Of a stretch of 7,438 nucleotides of DNA, positions 5,762 to 7,438 are shown in pieces. Numbering within the stretch: the stretch's first letter is position 1; the number at the start of each line of letters is the position of its first letter. A model generated the notes under the pieces. That model was not told the origin of the DNA, made no database searches, and saw only the letters and a list, made by a program, of their open reading frames with translations. The DNA is from Actinomycetota bacterium (lineage in GTDB: Bacteria; Actinomycetota; Acidimicrobiia; Acidimicrobiales; Acidimicrobiaceae). The DNA is taken from assembly GCA_027318945.1 (NCBI GenBank), contig DAHVOF010000259.1, positions 1 through 7,438 of the forward strand. Reading direction: 5' to 3'. A program made the translations under genes and the position numbers.

Positions 5762-5871
5762 CCGAATCGGCATTTTCCACGGCCGTGCTGGAAGATTCCT
5801 TTCATCAGCATCGATTTGCTGGTGCCAGACGATACGGTCCTTGCTTTGCACTCAGAAAGGGTACGGCTGAA

Positions 5872-6282
5872 ATGACTTCCCGTCACCAGATCATAAATCC
5901 AAGCTCGCTTCCAAAACCATCTGGCTTTGCTCACGCGGTGGTGGCCGCTCCGGGTAGAACCGTGTACCTTGGGGGCCAGGCAGCACTCGAGTCCGATGGG
6001 ATCACAGTTATCCCGGGAGGGCTGGTAGAGCAGTTCGACAGGTCGCTGTTTTATATTGTGGAAGCGCTCAAGGCTTCGGGCGGCGATCCTGAACACATAG
6101 TTTCTATGCTGGTGTTCACCACGGATGCCGCTACCTACAGATCCAACATGAAGAGTTTGGGCAAGATATGGAAGACCCATATGGGAAGTCATTACCCCGC
6201 CATGACGCTTTTGCAGGTAAGTGGGCTCCTGTATCCTGATCTCTTGGTCGAACTGCTGGCTACAGCTGTGATTCCCGACTAA
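5872..6282 (+). CDS. RidA/YjgF-family protein, lacking the archetypal RidA arginine
   Basis: RidA-family proteins form trimers with ligand pockets between subunits; true RidA hydrolyses reactive enamines/imines such as 2-aminoacrylate. This 136-residue protein has the family outline: INPSSLPKPSGFAHAVV (8-24), VYLGGQ (31-36), the helix around FDRSLFYIVEALKASGG (55-71), and VSMLVFTTDAATY (77-89). The C-terminal strands read HYPAMTLLQVSGLLYPDLLVELLATAV (key residues P109, M111, E127). Archetypal RidA has an arginine near M111 that holds the substrate carboxylate; here it is methionine, so this is more likely a paralogue of unknown substrate. The start at 5872 matches where the family begins and has GAAAGGG 10 nt upstream. 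An upstream GTG at 5785 would add 29 residues unlike the family. It diverges from mca and converges with dnaE2. Confidence 0.88.
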   Translation: MTSRHQIINPSSLPKPSGFAHAVVAAPGRTVYLGGQAALESDGITVIPGGLVEQFDRSLFYIVEALKASGGDPEHIVSMLVFTTDAATYRSNMKSLGKIWKTHMGSHYPAMTLLQVSGLLYPDLLVELLATAVIPD

Positions 6283-6363
6283 TCAGCGAAAATCCTTCAG
6301 GAGCTTGCTTCCGATTAGGCCGCACCGTTACTTCAGCTTTTAAGAACGCGGTCCAGTTGTGCG

Positions 6364-7438
6364 TCAATGGAAGTCTCTAGAGGTGGATCTGACCTTTATC
6401 GAGAGTCTTTCGATCCTTTCGGCAACAACATTTATAACCCCACCCGCAGTTTCAACCCTGCCACTTACCATGAGGGCGGGAGATAGCTTGGCAACTGATC
6501 TGTATCTGATCCACAAGCCCTTCGAACAAATGATATTGATTAGGCCCGTCTCGTCTTCCAGATTGATGAATGTCGTCCCCATCGCAGTCAACGGTCGCTG
6601 CCTATGAGTTACAATGCCAGCCACTTTGACACGAGTGCCATTCGTACAGCTGGATAAATCCTTGGCCGGCACCACGCCTTTGGCTTCAAGCCGAATCCTT
6701 TCAAAGCTGAGAGGATGGCCTACTAGAGACATTCCGAAGGACCAAAGTTGCAGATAGGACCTTTCGCGCTCGTTTACGGGACTCAGCGAAGGTGCCTCGA
6801 CACCTACAGCCATCGAAGGAAGTATCCCCTCGGAGTAACGTGAACTAGGCCCAGCCGCCCAAAGCGCACTCCTGGTATCCACAGGAACAGAAGAGATGTC
6901 GTCCGCAAAAAGACCGTCCAGAGCACCCGCGGTGGCAAGAGCTTCCAGCTGGGTGGCATTCAGCCGGACGGAACTGGCCAAATGCTCCATGGAGCTGTAC
7001 GGGCTGCACTTTGCAATCCTTTCCGCCAGGACTTCGCCTACGCCACGCACCGAAGAAACTCCTACCCTGAGAGCAACTTCCCCATCTGCAATCCTCTCAA
7101 GGCTGGCTCTATGGTTTTGGCTGTTCACGTGGGGAGGCAGCACCATGACGCCATGCCTTTTAGCATCCGCAACGAGTGTTTGAGGAGACCAGAACCCCAT
7201 CGGTTGAGCCCTTATGAGCCCGGCGCAAAAAGCGGCAGGATAGTGGTACTTGAACCAGGCGCTCGAATACACAAGATAGGCGAAAGCAGCAGAGTGGCTC
7301 TCGGGAAACCCGAAAGAGGCAAAAGCGGCAAGCTTGCCGAATATTTGCTCAGCAACGAGCTCAGATATTCCTCTCTCAAACATCCCTTTAAAAAGCCTCT
7401 CCTTGAGGCTGTTCATCCTTTCACTGGAACGCTTGGAT
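6364..7438 (-). CDS. dnaE2: Error-prone DNA polymerase DnaE2 (ImuC), C-terminal part (cut by right window edge)
   Basis: DnaE2 is a second C-family polymerase alpha subunit for translesion synthesis, usually induced by DNA damage and acting with ImuA'/ImuB. The visible 357 residues begin at SKRSSERM, conserved before the finger region, with no start in view. Then come FGFPESHSAAFAYLVY (about 42-57), HYPAAFCAGLIRAQPMGFWSPQ, cited by its key patterns AAFCAxLIRAQPMGF and SPQTLVADAKRHGV, a helix-hairpin-helix GVSSVRGVGEVLAERI (126-141), and an OB-fold VKVAGIVTHRQRP (270-282) with TTFINLEDETG (288-298). The protein ends in SRDFH, the usual DnaE2 ending, and the QRP-x-TA-x-G pattern fits DnaE2 better than replicative DnaE1. 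Its promoter, any LexA box and imuA'/imuB would lie outside. It converges with the ridA-like gene, with no strong terminator between them. Confidence 0.93.
   Translation of the reverse strand, partial: SKRSSERMNSLKERLFKGMFERGISELVAEQIFGKLAAFASFGFPESHSAAFAYLVYSSAWFKYHYPAAFCAGLIRAQPMGFWSPQTLVADAKRHGVMVLPPHVNSQNHRASLERIADGEVALRVGVSSVRGVGEVLAERIAKCSPYSSMEHLASSVRLNATQLEALATAGALDGLFADDISSVPVDTRSALWAAGPSSRYSEGILPSMAVGVEAPSLSPVNERERSYLQLWSFGMSLVGHPLSFERIRLEAKGVVPAKDLSSCTNGTRVKVAGIVTHRQRPLTAMGTTFINLEDETGLINIICSKGLWIRYRSVAKLSPALMVSGRVETAGGVINVVAERIERLSIKVRSTSRDFH

Larger units (their letters stand above)
5510..5871. other. Gene-free region between divergent mca and ridA-like genes
   Basis: About 360 bp without a convincing gene, the longest gap in the window. 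From the mca side it holds the mca -10 box, a 7-bp inverted repeat, a 14-bp perfect palindrome, an AT-rich stretch (about 5610-5740) with a larger imperfect dyad, and a compact hairpin just before the ridA leader. Part of the mca-proximal end can be read on the minus strand as a 30-codon open frame ending in TAATG with the mca start, but it has no start codon. No tRNA or known riboswitch pattern was recognised. Confidence 0.6.

Noticed and set aside
5785..5871. GTG at 5785 as the ridA-like start, adding 29 residues
   Set aside because: The extra residues do not resemble the family, whose members begin shortly before the INPxxLPxP motif; ATG 5872 has a ribosome site.
6318..6354. GGCCGC / GCGGTCC hairpin between ridA-like and dnaE2 as a terminator
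   Set aside because: It needs a bulge, has a loop of about 24 nt and no T-run after the stem.

Overview
The window looks like chromosomal DNA of an actinobacterium. The strongest pointers are a mycothiol S-conjugate amidase (Mca), a DnaE2-type error-prone polymerase ending in the family's usual RDFH tail, and a YdjC/ChbG-like protein of a type I associate with actinobacteria. Base composition looks close to 50% GC, low for the phylum; an acidophilic or aquatic Acidimicrobiia-like lineage would fit, but that is inference. Several genes appear to start at the first base of their mRNA (a -10 hexamer 6-7 nt before the start codon), also common in actinobacteria. I see no insertion sequences, phage genes, CRISPR arrays, tRNA or rRNA genes.

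Layout, left to right: (1) the 5' part of a CPBP-family membrane protease, minus strand, running off the left edge; (2) diverging from it, a plus-strand run of ftsH (membrane AAA+ protease), a 61-residue unknown protein with its own promoter, a full-length YdjC/ChbG-fold protein that has lost its active site, and tatA; (3) a minus-strand pair, mca followed by a small SCP2 sterol-carrier-like protein; (4) a gene-free stretch of about 360 bp with several dyad symmetries, between mca and the diverging ridA-like gene; (5) a RidA/YjgF-family protein, plus strand; (6) the C-terminal part of dnaE2, minus strand, running off the right edge.

The genes do not form one pathway. They share a theme of envelope and stress upkeep: two membrane proteases start back to back, TatA is part of the twin-arginine exporter, Mca clears mycothiol-bound toxins, RidA-like proteins often deal with reactive metabolites, and DnaE2 does mutagenic repair after DNA damage. 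This grouping is inferred from family knowledge only.

The most unusual item is the YdjC/ChbG-like protein at 3006-3887. Its scaffold matches the family along its length, but five positions expected to be catalytic or metal-binding are replaced. The loop after the first strand instead carries three cysteines spaced C-x3-C-x2-C, the spacing of radical-SAM iron-sulfur sites. It is either a pseudoenzyme or a barrel with a new metal site.
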